Positions 35,301-44,420 of a stretch of DNA of 64,000 nucleotides are shown here, one piece after another (the first letter of the stretch is position 1; each line of letters begins with the position of its first letter). This DNA comes from Larus michahellis (lineage: Eukaryota > Chordata > Aves > Charadriiformes > Laridae). The translations under genes and the position numbers were made by a program. The notes beneath the pieces were generated by a model. That model did no database searches and was not told the DNA's origin. It saw only the letters and a program-made list of their open reading frames with translations. The DNA is taken from the NCBI RefSeq assembly GCF_964199755.1, contig NC_133906.1:17829378-17893377 (forward strand). Reading direction: 5' to 3'.

Positions 35301-35479
35301 AGATAAGCTGCTCCAGGTCCGGTTTATATCCCGCAGGGCCTGCTTCTCCGAGATCGCTCTCTTGATCTCCTCCAGGACCAGGTTGAGCTCCTTTGAGCGC
35401 TTCAGGCTCTCCTGCTCGGCTGCGTGCAGTCGGTCCCGGAGGGCGAGGAACTCCCGCTGGTAGATGTCCACAACGTCAC
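19335..35479 (-). CDS. MGAT4B: MGAT4B (alpha-1,3-mannosyl-glycoprotein beta-1,4-N-acetylglucosaminyltransferase B), coding exons 2-15, first exon missing
   Basis: This type II Golgi enzyme (GnT-IVb, family GT54) adds beta-1,4-GlcNAc to the alpha-1,3-mannose arm of N-glycans and so starts a branch of multi-antennary glycans. Fourteen coding exons total 1,544 nt, giving 513 residues plus a split first Gly. With the roughly 33-residue anchor exon of human MGAT4B this reaches the family length (548). In order they encode a coiled stem, the catalytic domain ([28 protein letters not shown] with the metal-binding acidic motif, [27 protein letters not shown]), and the C-terminal lectin-like region ending IFIKKAE. 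MGAT4A is excluded by stem and C-terminal sequence and by the LTC4S neighbour. Two N-glycosylation sequons are visible in the stem (NRT, NIT). The anchor/start exon was not found. All phases join, so the gene looks intact within the window. Confidence 0.96.
19347..19352 (-). terminator. MGAT4B: AATAAA polyadenylation signal of MGAT4B
   Basis: TTTATT on the + strand, which is AATAAA on the gene strand. It lies at the end of an AU-rich tract about 1 kb after the stop codon. Cleavage is expected near 19330-19340. Confidence 0.55.
20354..20377 (-). CDS. MGAT4B: MGAT4B last coding exon (exon 15): C-terminus and stop
   Basis: A 24-bp coding part encodes IFIKKAE plus TGA after a CTTGCAG acceptor. 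It matches the human C-terminus IFLKKAD. The exon continues into the 3' UTR. Confidence 0.92.
   Translation of the reverse strand: MFIKKAE
20467..20579 (-). CDS. MGAT4B: MGAT4B coding exon 14
   Basis: 113 bp encoding [20 protein letters not shown], then [15 protein letters not shown]. The acceptor is CCGCCAG and the donor GAG|GTAAGC. The intron to exon 15 is only 89 bp (20378-20466). Confidence 0.95.
21587..21674 (-). CDS. MGAT4B: MGAT4B coding exon 13
   Basis: 88 bp encoding [20 protein letters not shown], then TPDGYIQI. The acceptor is CCCACAG and the donor G|GTACAG. Human has [13 protein letters not shown] here. Confidence 0.94.
22117..22195 (-). CDS. MGAT4B: MGAT4B coding exon 12
   Basis: 79 bp encoding [20 protein letters not shown], then EVLPFD. 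The acceptor is GTCGCAG and the donor GAC|GTAAGT. The first base completes Arg with the AG left by exon 11 across the GC-AG intron. Confidence 0.95.
22581..22774 (-). CDS. MGAT4B: MGAT4B coding exon 11 (followed by a GC donor)
   Basis: 194 bp encoding [20 protein letters not shown], then [20 protein letters not shown] and [15 protein letters not shown]. The acceptor is CACCAAG. The donor reads AAAG|GCAAGTG. There is no in-phase GT donor that preserves the conserved LRIE-R-FFFRSG join, so a GC-AG intron is inferred. Confidence 0.95.
23724..23831 (-). CDS. MGAT4B: MGAT4B coding exon 10
   Basis: 108 bp, phase 0 on both sides. It encodes [20 protein letters not shown], then [16 protein letters not shown], identical in pattern to human. 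Acceptor ATTTCAG, donor AAG|GTAAGT. Confidence 0.96.
26760..26890 (-). CDS. MGAT4B: MGAT4B coding exon 9
   Basis: 131 bp encoding [20 protein letters not shown], then [20 protein letters not shown] and KDA. Acceptor GCTGTAG, donor GCA|GTACGT. Part of the catalytic domain core. Confidence 0.96.
27477..27576. repeat. Tandem duplication, 2 x 50 bp, in MGAT4B intron 8
   Basis: Two adjacent 50-bp units (27477-27526 and 27527-27576) differ at one position (ACAGGG versus ACAAGG). Each begins TTTTCTCCCCTGTG. The near identity points to a recent duplication. Confidence 0.92.
27684..27798 (-). CDS. MGAT4B: MGAT4B coding exon 8 with acidic metal-binding motif
   Basis: 115 bp encoding [20 protein letters not shown], then [18 protein letters not shown]. 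The EDD triplet is the likely UDP-GlcNAc/Mn2+ site of this GT-A type enzyme. Acceptor CTTGCAG, donor G|GTAACG. Confidence 0.96.
28164..28239 (-). CDS. MGAT4B: MGAT4B coding exon 7
   Basis: 76 bp encoding [20 protein letters not shown], then IYYVQ. Acceptor CTTGCAG, donor CAG|GTGAGT. Highly conserved in both MGAT4A and MGAT4B. Confidence 0.96.
28627..28740 (-). CDS. MGAT4B: MGAT4B coding exon 6
   Basis: 114 bp encoding [20 protein letters not shown], then [17 protein letters not shown]. Acceptor CCCTCAG, donor CAG|GTAAGA. The PSPHFYPDF stretch separates MGAT4B from MGAT4A. Confidence 0.96.
30850..30896 (-). CDS. MGAT4B: MGAT4B coding exon 5 (47 bp)
   Basis: Small exon encoding [15 protein letters not shown] plus a split Leu. 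Acceptor GTTTCAG, donor CTT|GTAAGC. It aligns with human TDSQYTSAVTENIKAL. Confidence 0.94.
33485..33618 (-). CDS. MGAT4B: MGAT4B coding exon 4
   Basis: 134 bp encoding [20 protein letters not shown], then [20 protein letters not shown] and LIAE. Acceptor TGGGCAG, donor GAG|GTAAGA. Start of the catalytic domain. Confidence 0.96.
34463..34603 (-). CDS. MGAT4B: MGAT4B coding exon 3
   Basis: 141 bp encoding [18 protein letters not shown], then [20 protein letters not shown] and VGQGRTG. Acceptor TTTTAAG, donor GAG|GTAAAT. It contains an N-glycosylation sequon (NIT) absent at this point in human (NGS nearby). Confidence 0.93.
35300..35479 (-). CDS. MGAT4B: MGAT4B coding exon 2 (stem region)
   Basis: 180 bp encoding [20 protein letters not shown], then [20 protein letters not shown] and [17 protein letters not shown]. 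It is heptad-rich and likely a coiled-coil stem between membrane anchor and catalytic domain. Acceptor TCCGCAG, donor CTG|GTGAAT. The first two bases complete a Gly codon begun in the unseen exon 1. Confidence 0.95.
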
Positions 35480-38400
35480 CTGCGGATGGAAAAGAGAGAG
35501 AAGCTTCCTCCTCTGTGCTCTGAAGGGTTTCAAGTCACAAAAGCAACGCCCATCACTCATACGCCGCCAGTCCTTAAAAGATGGATTCAGGGTGCTGTGG
35601 TTCAGCACGCACCCATCGGTGAGAGGGCTGGAGAGAGGGCAGATTAAGTTGCAGAACTGCCATTAAAAAGCTGCTCCCGTTTTCCTCTTTAGCTTGGGTT
35701 TCCGGGTCATACAGAAATACGACCCGGTTCTCTGTGACCACAGCACGCAGATGATACGTTGCATGGTAGTTCTTCTTCACTATACACTCGGAAAAGGGGA
35801 GTCAGCTAGAGGCATTAATTTTACGAGCAATATTCTGCCTCTCGCTCTAGATCCAGAAGTTTGGGTGTGTGAGATGGCGACCGCTGGAGTGAGCAGCGGG
35901 GAACCGAAGTCAAGTGAAAAAGAACTGAAAGCACTGGTGGGGGTGGCCTGTCAAAGGAATATCAGTATTTTTAATCACCTTGCTCCTCGCTTTGGTTTCC
36001 TTATGGCACACAAAGGAAAGAGTTTTAAGAGCACGCATCGAAGGGCGTTCAGGTGGGTAATTTGGGAGAATCCCTGGACAGCATCTCGAAGGCTTTCTCC
36101 AGATGGCATGGGGCATCTCCTGGATGACCCCGAGTGATGGAAAGCGAGATGCTGGCAAGGGGGATGCTGCTCTGCAATCAGACGAGGGCAGGCACAGGCA
36201 GCTTCGGAAGAGAGTCCCAAATTCTAACGGACAAAGGGATTTTGGGAATCTAACCTTCCTGAAACAGGGCAGGATAAAGAATATCACGTGGCAATAGCTG
36301 TCTGGATGCTTACATAAATCCAAGTGTTTGGATATGAAGCTTACGGATGCACTATAAATGTAATATATAAAATATAAAAAATATTTGATAAGGTAATAAA
36401 GCTTTTTATTTTGAAACAACATCATATCACTAAGCCATTTTTAAGAAATAAAACTACCAAGAGCCTTCAGCTGGAACTAACTACACAATAGCTGGGAGTG
36501 GAATCAGTTAGCCATTAATGAACTTTCCCGGAATGTTTTTTACCCCACTATTTTATGCCCGCTTTCATCTGTGGTCACTCACGTGTTTTCAGTAACTGAC
36601 AGGACTACACCCAAACCAGATTTATCCACTGATGAGTGGACCCTTAGCCCAAACGCCACCAGGAGAGCTGGTGACCAAAAATACTGCACCGGAACTTCCC
36701 AACACAGGGCTAAATATAAATCAGAGCCATTGAAAAAAGATACACCGACTGCATCGACAACTTCTATTTTGGGGTCTATAAAGAAAAAGGAATTCTGAAG
36801 ATCAGACATGCCCTGCTCCAAAACACAGAGTTTCCAAGACAACAGCGCTTCCCAATCCAGGTCCTGGTAATGCTTTTGCCTGGGAAAAGTTTCCCCCATG
36901 GGGTCTCTTTCCCCCAGAAAAAAACCTTCTTAAAGACTCAGTGCTTCAACACAAGGGACCCCCCACAAGGCAGTCTGGCTCCTATTAACCTTTCAGCATT
37001 ATTTTCAAAGCCACGGGCACACGGGGAGGGAGCAGAGGAAGTTACACCCATTTGATTACTCCGTCCATCTGACAACACGTTACTCAGAGAAAGTCGAGGG
37101 ACAGACATAAACAAGACCGGTCCTTCCTTTTTCCTGTGTGGTGCCGCTCGCTTTCTGCTCCCCTCGAGAAAACATTTAAAAATTTCCAGAAAAACAGGTT
37201 AACACCCAGCTTTGGGAGCAGCCGCGGGAATTCACAGGAGGATGTCAGGCTTTAAATTGACTCCACGACGAGCTAGAACCTTTACCTCCTGGCACCTCTC
37301 AGACATAAGAATATACCTTTCGGCTTCCCAGCACCCTAGATTATAGGTTTTCCTACTCGTATCTTTTACCGGCTGCATCTGCGAACACCAGGCAAGGAAC
37401 AAGTCTCACTTTCTGTTTTTGCATGACACGATGGCAACTGTGCTTGTGCAGGGCTGGAAGCGTTTGGCTCTCGACGTACCGGGGGGTTACTATCCCGTGG
37501 ACGCTATCAAAGCCACATCACAGCTAAAGGCTGCCATTAGATCTTGTTCTGCAATACCTGGAGCCGAGTAAAGGCAAAGCTTTGCTCTTAATGGCTTTTT
37601 CCAGAGCACTGCACTTCGTTTGTGTCAGATTTAGAAGGGAAATGTCACTGATTATTCAGTCACTAATGACCTGCCCGCCGAAGCCAAGAGCTGCACTTTT
37701 CATTAGACTGCAATGGTGATGTGCAGTCAACCATTTGCTGCTTTTCTGGCTAATGGTTGGAAGTGAAATTGTATTTGTTTCCAGTGCTCTTGTCCTATGA
37801 TGTCTTCGTAGGCTTTCCATTCTTTAATTAAAATTTCATGAAATTTAAAAGCCGATCGATCGCGACCGGTTCCGGTGACAGCTTGAACAGTCCGAGACAA
37901 AGCCCAAGATGGGCGTACAGTTTCCCATGAATTTCCAGTAACGCCATTTTGCACTCGCTGGTCTGCAATGACGGGGGACACAGATCTGCCGCCCTCGCAG
38001 AAACCCTCAGCGGCTCAGCCAGGGAGGGCACTGAGAAGCCACAAAGGGCAGCAAGGGACAAGGGGGGCGGGAATTGGCTCCCATCTCTACAAGCAAGCTT
38101 GGACACAGAAGTGATTTGCTGCTAATTAGGCTGAACAAATTTTTCAGCTAGTGTCAGTTCAGTACAGACCCTTTACCTACCTTTCAGAGCAGCAGCACTC
38201 CCTGTCTACATATTTATTGTCTTCCAGCACAAGACAGCAGAGCTCCTAAAATACCCTCAGACTTAAGCACTTCAGGACAAAAACTCCTAGCTACATTAAA
38301 AAAAAGACTCAGCTTACTTTTTCTTGAGAGATAACACACTGCTTCAGGCTTAAAATATACTGATTTAATAAAGAAATAAAGTCGGCGGTAGGTGATGGTC

Positions 38401-38529
38401 TGCAGGACAGACCGGGGAGACCAAAAACCCTCTCGAAGGGGGACGTGCAGTACTTGCAGCAGACGCCGTGAATGCCCAGTGCCCTGCAAATAGCACGTTT
38501 CACACCTCGCCATGCCTAATATTTGCACT
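35480..38529. other. MGAT4B intron 1 or upstream sequence; nothing coding recognised
   Basis: Three kilobases between MGAT4B exon 2 and a CpG-rich block. It has an AT-rich stretch near 36350-36420, but no recognisable exon, RNA gene or interspersed repeat tail. Confidence 0.5.
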
Positions 38530-38830
38530 CCGCGGTCTTTCACAAGCCGCCTTTAGAAACAGGCTGGCTGCGAGGCGTCGGGCGCGCATGGAGCAGCTTC
38601 GTACAAGCCAGCTCTCTGCAGGCCAGAGAAGGCAGCGCCGGGCGCAGCTGAGCGCCGGCCGCCATCTGTCCATCCATCCCGCGGCAGATCTGGGGGTGTA
38701 TCCCTGGAGGGGGGAGCAGCCTGCGGCGGAGGGACGGCGGCCGTAGGAAGCGTCCGGATGAGCATCGCTGGCCCACCGATGGCTCCCCGCTCTGCTCCCT
38801 TCCCTCGCCCCCGCTGCGCCCAGCCGCAGC
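38530..38830. promoter_or_regulatory. CpG-rich island, candidate promoter or enhancer
   Basis: About 300 bp with roughly 29 CpG dinucleotides by eye, in an otherwise CpG-poor region, 3 kb upstream of MGAT4B exon 2. The minus strand carries an ATGGCGGC-type start at 38665 followed by 41 codons, but no donor that would join exon 2 in phase. It could be an MGAT4B promoter with a noncoding or alternative first exon, or an unrelated regulatory island. Confidence 0.45.
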
Positions 38831-39323
38831 TGCCAGGTTTGGGGTTTTTTTTTTTAGCTGGGGGGCTCCAGCTGAGATCCCTGCGCTGGGTTTGCTGGGC
38901 AGCAAGGCCAAGCACTGGTGGAGTTGCAGGCAGGGAGGGCTTGAACGGGGTCCTCTCCCAGCAGCCGGGATGCAGTGGTCCACGGCCGACGGGCACACAC
39001 TCCCCAGGAGCCTTACGGGGGCTCTGCAGTGCCCATCTCCTGCGGCCTTACCAAAGGTTTCCATCCATCCGAGACAGCATCCGTATAATAAAAAGTATTT
39101 CTCCATGATGGAGAATTCTGTGGCTTTGTTCTTAAATTTAAGTGACTATTAAGTGCAAACCACGTTTGCCAGCAGAGGTGAGGGCTGGGACGTCTGCGTC
39201 CAGTCTGCTTGTCCATCTTCAGTTTTTGAGTGAAAGCAAAACACCCAATCTGATCCTAAACCAGCAAACAGGCACAAAACCAGTGCCGATAAAAACCCCA
39301 CTTTGAAATCTGACATGGTCATC

Positions 39324-39418
39324 CATATATATATCTACGCATATATGTATACATATGCATATATATAGACATGTATATATATGTATATATTTATATGTGT
39401 GTGTATCTCTATATACAC
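39324..39418. repeat. AT/GT-rich microsatellite (imperfect TATA/TATG/GT)
   Basis: About 95 bp of alternating purine-pyrimidine sequence built from ATAT, ATGT, ATAC and GTGT units. Imperfect and likely length-variable. Confidence 0.85.
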
Positions 39419-41565
39419 TCAGGAATGTTATAATTCTGCATTCTGCGTTAGTCTTTCAAATCGCACTCCAAGCGCCCAGCAAGCCCGCGCTGCATTTTAA
39501 ACATGTCCGTATTTCAGGACCAATTACTTTTGGTTTTGTTCTCCGCCGATAACCTCTCCCAGCAGAGCCGACCCATGGCCAAAGCCAAAGATTTCCCTCC
39601 AATTCAGTCTTTTCAAAAGCAAATGCAAAGTCTTTGCTAGCTGGATTTGCCTCTCATTAGGAAGTCTTTCAAAAGATTTGTTTAAAAACTAAAAACAACC
39701 CCCAAACCTCTAGACCGTTTATCTTTATAAAATCTTGGCTTTCAGAGCACAACTGAACCTTTTTTTGCTGCAAGAGTTCCCAGGGCCAAAATAGCCAAAA
39801 TAAATTACAGCCAGGCCCCAGTTCACAACGCAAATGGAGCTGAAGTAGAAAACTGTCTACAGAAAATGACTATTCTCCTTCATTTTATTTAAAGCACCCC
39901 TTTAATTAATAACTGTTCCCTTTCTAGGACTTGCAAGGGTCTGGGGGGACTCCAGAGCACACAAACCACCCCCTCCCCGTGCTACAGCATCTGCGTTATC
40001 CAAAAAAGCACCCGGAGAAACGCAGGGAACCAAGCTGGCGAGCCGTCTCCCCCCAGCTCGCCACCGTCCCCGTCCCAGCCAGGCGCCCGCGCTGCCCACC
40101 CCTGGCTTCCTCCCCTGCCATTTACAGGAGCTCTTGGAGTTATGATGATGATGATTAGGGATTTTTTATTTATTTTTTTTTTTAACGTTTTGATGTTTAA
40201 TGATTTATATAATGCTGGCACCGCTCCGCACATTACACTCGAGATTTCCCTGATTGAATCGCAACATTCATTAGGTATTTTGCTAACAGAATTTCACCAG
40301 ACCATTAAAATGGATATAAGGAGTTACTGCACCGTATCGGTGAATTAAATTCAGCTCCTGAGATGCGAAAAAGGATAGTCCTGCTTTACATGGAAATCTG
40401 ATGGCTAGTGGAGCACACAGATGTTAGACGCTTTGCACGCAGGTACACAGGGACTGGCAGTAGCTCCACAATAAACATATCATTAAAAGCAAAATACTGC
40501 CCTTTGCTCATTTGTCTGTAAAAGGAAGAAACCAGCTTTAGAGACTCACCATAAGCAAAACCCCAAAGCATCCCTCAGAAAGCCATGGGGAAGCGACGCC
40601 GCTGGGATATGTGGAGCTACAGGCAAGCTGTGACAGCAAAAATATTCTCTTAAGTAGCAGAAAGAAAGAGAGAGGATAGTTCAGCATCCAAAATAACCCC
40701 CCAAAAGTCACTGGCTTTGCCAGGCAGGATGAAGATTGAGCAGGTTTTTTCCTACAAATCTAAAGAAACACTAACCGTGCACCTGTAAGATGAGGAAGAT
40801 GAGAAATAGATCATCTCCTCTTCCATGAACCAGAGGACCATTATTTCCCATCTTAGACTCGTCTTTTAAAATCATAAATATTTTGGCAGCTTAGGATAGA
40901 TGCAGCCACCGGGAATGTGGTCTGCGTTAAGGAACTGAGCACCAAAACGCACCGAGCAACAAATCAAACATAGTTAAGGCCAGATTTCAGGGAACGGACG
41001 TTATCTGCAGGGTGGACCTCCCAGAAGGCTCCAGAAGTTCCAGCTACCCTGGCTGGGGGGATTCATCCCCACAGAAAGAAAGAGCATTTCAGCAGTGCCA
41101 TCACCACACAGCAAACACCGATGCTTCATTCAGTAAACATTATGCGACATTTACAGCTCCACCGTGTCCTGAATCACCCGGATACTGAGTCAAAACAGAC
41201 ATGTTCTAGCTGCTGCTTATAAAAATATACCCCAAGTTTCTATATTCTAAGTTTTTTTAAACTATTTTTTTTAAAGAAAAAAGGTTTTTAAAGCAAAAAA
41301 AAAAAACATTTCAAACAAAACTTTTTCAAGTTTTTATATTATATTAATTTATAATTTGTGGTTACCAGCAAGACAGAAAGTAACAGGGAAAGCAGAGTCT
41401 TTTGTACCACTAGAAAGCGCATTATTATTGGGAAAACAGCAGTAGACAGGGAGAGCGTAGGCAGGACCAGGGAAGGAAGGAGGCGGCATGTGGGTTTCCC
41501 AGCTCAAAGCAAAGGGTCTGTGTGAGGTGGTGCTGGTGCTGAGGGTCAAGCCGCAGAGTCACCGT

Positions 41566-41700
41566 CATCACAGAATGGTTTAGGTTGGAAGGGACCTTAA
41601 AGATCATCTCGTTCCAACCCCCTTGCCATTGACACCTTCCATTAGACCAGGGTGCTCAAAGCCCCATCCAGCCTGGCCTTGAACACCTCCAGGGATGGGG
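41566..41700 (-). mobile_element. CR1 LINE 3' fragment (antisense on + strand)
   Basis: The + strand begins ATCACAGAATGGTTTAGGTT and continues GGAAGGGACCTTAAAGATCAT. This is the reverse complement of the conserved 3' tail of avian CR1 retrotransposons. It ends at CACCTCCAGGGATGGGG. The element is 5'-truncated with no reverse transcriptase left. Confidence 0.93.
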
Positions 41701-41876
41701 TATAATGGGCATGGGAGGTCAAAGCAGCCGTCAAAAATAGCAGCTATGGTTTTGTTCCTTATGTTCATCCTCTGCCCTTTATTTACACTTTCTTTCAGTT
41801 CAGTCACTGCCTACAGCATGTGCCATCCTGAATCGGGGCCGAATAATGTATTTCAAAGCCACCACCACCCCAAAAC

Positions 41877-42140
41877 ACATAGAATCACAGAATTGTCTAG
41901 GTTGGAAAAGACCTTTAAGATCATCGAGTCCAACCATCAGCCTATCACTGCCAAACCCACCACTAAACCATGTCCCTCAGCACCCCGTCTTTTAAACACC
42001 TCCAGGGATGGCGATTCCAACGCTTCCTTGGGCAGCCTGCTCCAGTGTTTGATAACCCTTTCCGTCAAGAAATTTTTCCTAATACCCAATCTAAACCTCC
42101 CAGTGCCATCGCTATGTCCCAACTTAAGAGCCTGTGCTCA
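41877..42140 (-). mobile_element. Second CR1 LINE 3' fragment, different subfamily
   Basis: The + strand reads CATAGAATCACAGAATTGTC, then GGTTGGAAAAGACCTTTAAG and GATCATCGAGTCCAACCATC. It continues further into the CR1 3' region (TTGGGCAGCCTGCTCCAGTG) than the first copy. Its sequence differs from the copy 180 bp to the left, so it is a separate insertion. 5'-truncated. Confidence 0.94.
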
Positions 42141-42470
42141 AGCACCATCCTGAGCTCAGGCAGCGCCGTTCTGCGGCATCAGGGTCTCTGGCACATTACA
42201 AAAACTGGTACCCAACTTCCCCACCCGGGAAAAGGCACTGGCTGCCCAGGTGAGCGATGGCAGCAGGAGTGACCCTTCGCAGCCAGCAAAGCTGGGAGTC
42301 AGGAGGCTCCTGCGCTGCCCCCGGGGTCGGCTGCTGGGTTTGAGCATCCCACTGCACCACCGTCATGCTGAGCCAACACATCAGCCGGCGCAAGAAGCTT
42401 ATTAAAAGTCAGCCTGTCTGAAAAAAAACGATCCTCAAATAAAGAATGTGCTTCCACCGGCTGCAATCTG

Positions 42471-42492
42471 GTGTGTGTGTGTGTGTGTGTGT
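42471..42492. repeat. (GT)11 microsatellite
   Basis: Perfect GT dinucleotide run of 22 bp, followed by a T/G-rich stretch. Confidence 0.95.
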
Positions 42493-43539
42493 TTGTTTTG
42501 TTTTAATATAGCCATTTAATAAGAGCCTGTGGTATATTTAACAGCATTTCAACCTTCAGCATCTCCGTGTAATGAGATAGAAATGCAATGCATCTCTCCA
42601 CTGACGGTCTCTACCCAGGGAACGCAGGCACCCTTAAGTCACTATTTCTTCTTTTTGCAGCAGTAGGGTTTGATCATATTCCTGTTGCACGTCTCCTCGC
42701 TGGAGTTTAATGTTGTCTCAGCACATACGTCCTCAGAAACAGAGAGGAAAATACATATCCCCTGTGCCTTATTATTCCAAAGTAGGAGCAACTGTTTGCA
42801 TTTGAGAACCAGTTCAGACAACATTCACACAGATCCTTCCAAAAAATAAGGAGTTTTTTTGCTTTTAAAGTCCCAAGTAGTAAGTTTTCAGGACTGGGCT
42901 GGGTAGATTTCCCATTGCGGGGATGGTGAACCACAACACGGACGGTGAGCACTACAATTCCCCTTCCAAGGAAGAGAGCAAGCCGCAGGGGTGCCTGTGC
43001 CCAGACCCGAAAAGTTCCCCAGGGAGCTGCAGGAGGGACGCGGGCTCCAAAGCGAAGATGTAGAAACTCAGAAATTAGGAAAGCAAACAGTGATGCCCAT
43101 CACCTGTGCCTAAAACGTCTGGGATCAGGGCAAAGGAGGCAGTAGAAGCCGTCAGACGGCTCCCGGGCACCTGCAGAGCGGGTTTGGGACTCTTTCTGCA
43201 GCCCAGCTCCCTGGGTGAATCACACAGAACCACACAAAGACCTCCCAGATCACTGCCAATCCCCTGGGTTTTACCCTGCCACAAACAAAAGCGCTGGCGG
43301 CAGCGAGGAAATCCCCCGAGGTGTAAAACCACCATCAGCTTCTGCAAAAGGAACTCGTCCTCCTGATTTTTTCCTGGGTTTTTATCAATCCGTTCAGGGG
43401 ATTTAAGGAGACGGACGATTCAGATGGTGATTTCTTTTGCTGCAAAACAGCTAAGGAGGAGAAGGGAAGAGGGCAAATAACTGCCATTGATCTAAAGAGA
43501 AAGAAGACGAAATTAAATAGCGAATTTTCATCATAGCAA

Positions 43540-44420
43540 AAGGTTAACTATCCAGAGGAAGCCATACGGTTTGGTATTAAACCTGCTGTCTAATAGATTT
43601 AGCGAGGATCCGGAGAAGATGAATTTGTGAAGTGGCCAAATACGGAGATGACACGGAGATAAGTTCGTCAAAGCCAGAAAAGAAGCAAATGACCAGGAGA
43701 AAAGGCAGCAGAATGGCAAATTAACGCCAAAGCTGGCAGATGCAAATTTATCGGGGGGGGGGGGGGGGGGGGGGGAATCAAGATATTTTTCACCTGGTTC
43801 TTAATGAACAACATTAACTAGGAAGGAAACCAGAGCATCAGAGCGTCTTGATGCTGCTCTGCAGGCAGCAGCAATCCAGGGAAAAAAGAAAAAAGAGGGA
43901 TGGAGAGGGAGGCAAACAAGATGTTAGTCTGCTTAGGGAACGGGATGGGGAATAATAGTATGAAGATTATAACATTATTAAAATGATGCTGCCTAATCCC
44001 AGAATAGTTTTCACCTCATCTGAAAAAGAGTATTACTACAGACTTAAAAGGGGCTTTAGAAGAGGGTGATGAAAATGATCAAAGGACTGAAAAAAAACCC
44101 TGCTCTGTGAGGAAAGAAAAAAAATATATGAGATTATTCATTTTAGGATGGTCATGATAATAGGGCTCATGATGAAAAGCATATAAAATAGAGTGATATA
44201 ATGAAAATATATCACAGACTTCCATTCTCCTTGTCTCAAAATATAGGAGTGAGTAACCATTCAATTCAAATACTAATTTGAAACTGACAAAAGGAAATGT
44301 CTTGCACAAAAAAAGAGTATATTATTTCTCTGAATTCACTGCCACGGAAAAACACCGAGATGACGAATTTAAACGATGCAGAAGAGCTGGAAGGTGCTGC
44401 GAGCACAGAGGCACCATGAG
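43540..44420 (+). mobile_element. Ancient, diverged LINE 3' region of the L3/CR1 clade (sense orientation)
   Basis: The stretch resembles, in order, the 3' end of the amniote-wide L3/CR1 type LINE. Landmarks are a GGAGATGACACGGAGATAAG block near 43645, a CATTATTAAAATGATGCTGC block near 43975, CTGAAAAAGAGTATTACTAC near 44020, and AAAATGATCAAAGGACTGAA near 44070. ACAAAAGGAAATGTCTTGCA and GAATTCACTGCC follow at about 44287-44343. The copy is heavily mutated with no long reading frame, so it is a fossil. Recognition is from memory of the consensus, and its 5' limit is uncertain. Confidence 0.7.
43753..43775. repeat. Poly-G homopolymer, 23 bases
   Basis: Uninterrupted run of 23 G on the + strand inside the old LINE copy. 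It has strong G-quadruplex potential and is a common cause of sequencing or assembly length error. Confidence 0.93.

Noticed and set aside
35694..36425. Open frames on both strands just upstream of MGAT4B exon 2
   Set aside because: No recognisable motif and both strands are equally open; treated as intron.
38181..38218. Possible MGAT4B exon 1 end (SAAALK with a GTAGGT donor, minus strand)
   Set aside because: An in-frame stop (TAG) lies just upstream and there is no start codon or hydrophobic anchor.
38540..39106. 188-codon minus-strand frame over the CpG island as MGAT4B exon 1
   Set aside because: It has no MRLRNG-like start followed by a membrane anchor and no in-phase donor to exon 2. 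Its Pro/Arg/Ser-rich sequence fits CpG-island composition.
42642..42824. Minus-strand 60-codon frame with a Cys/Lys-rich end
   Set aside because: Short, unsupported by splice sites or any family match; likely chance.
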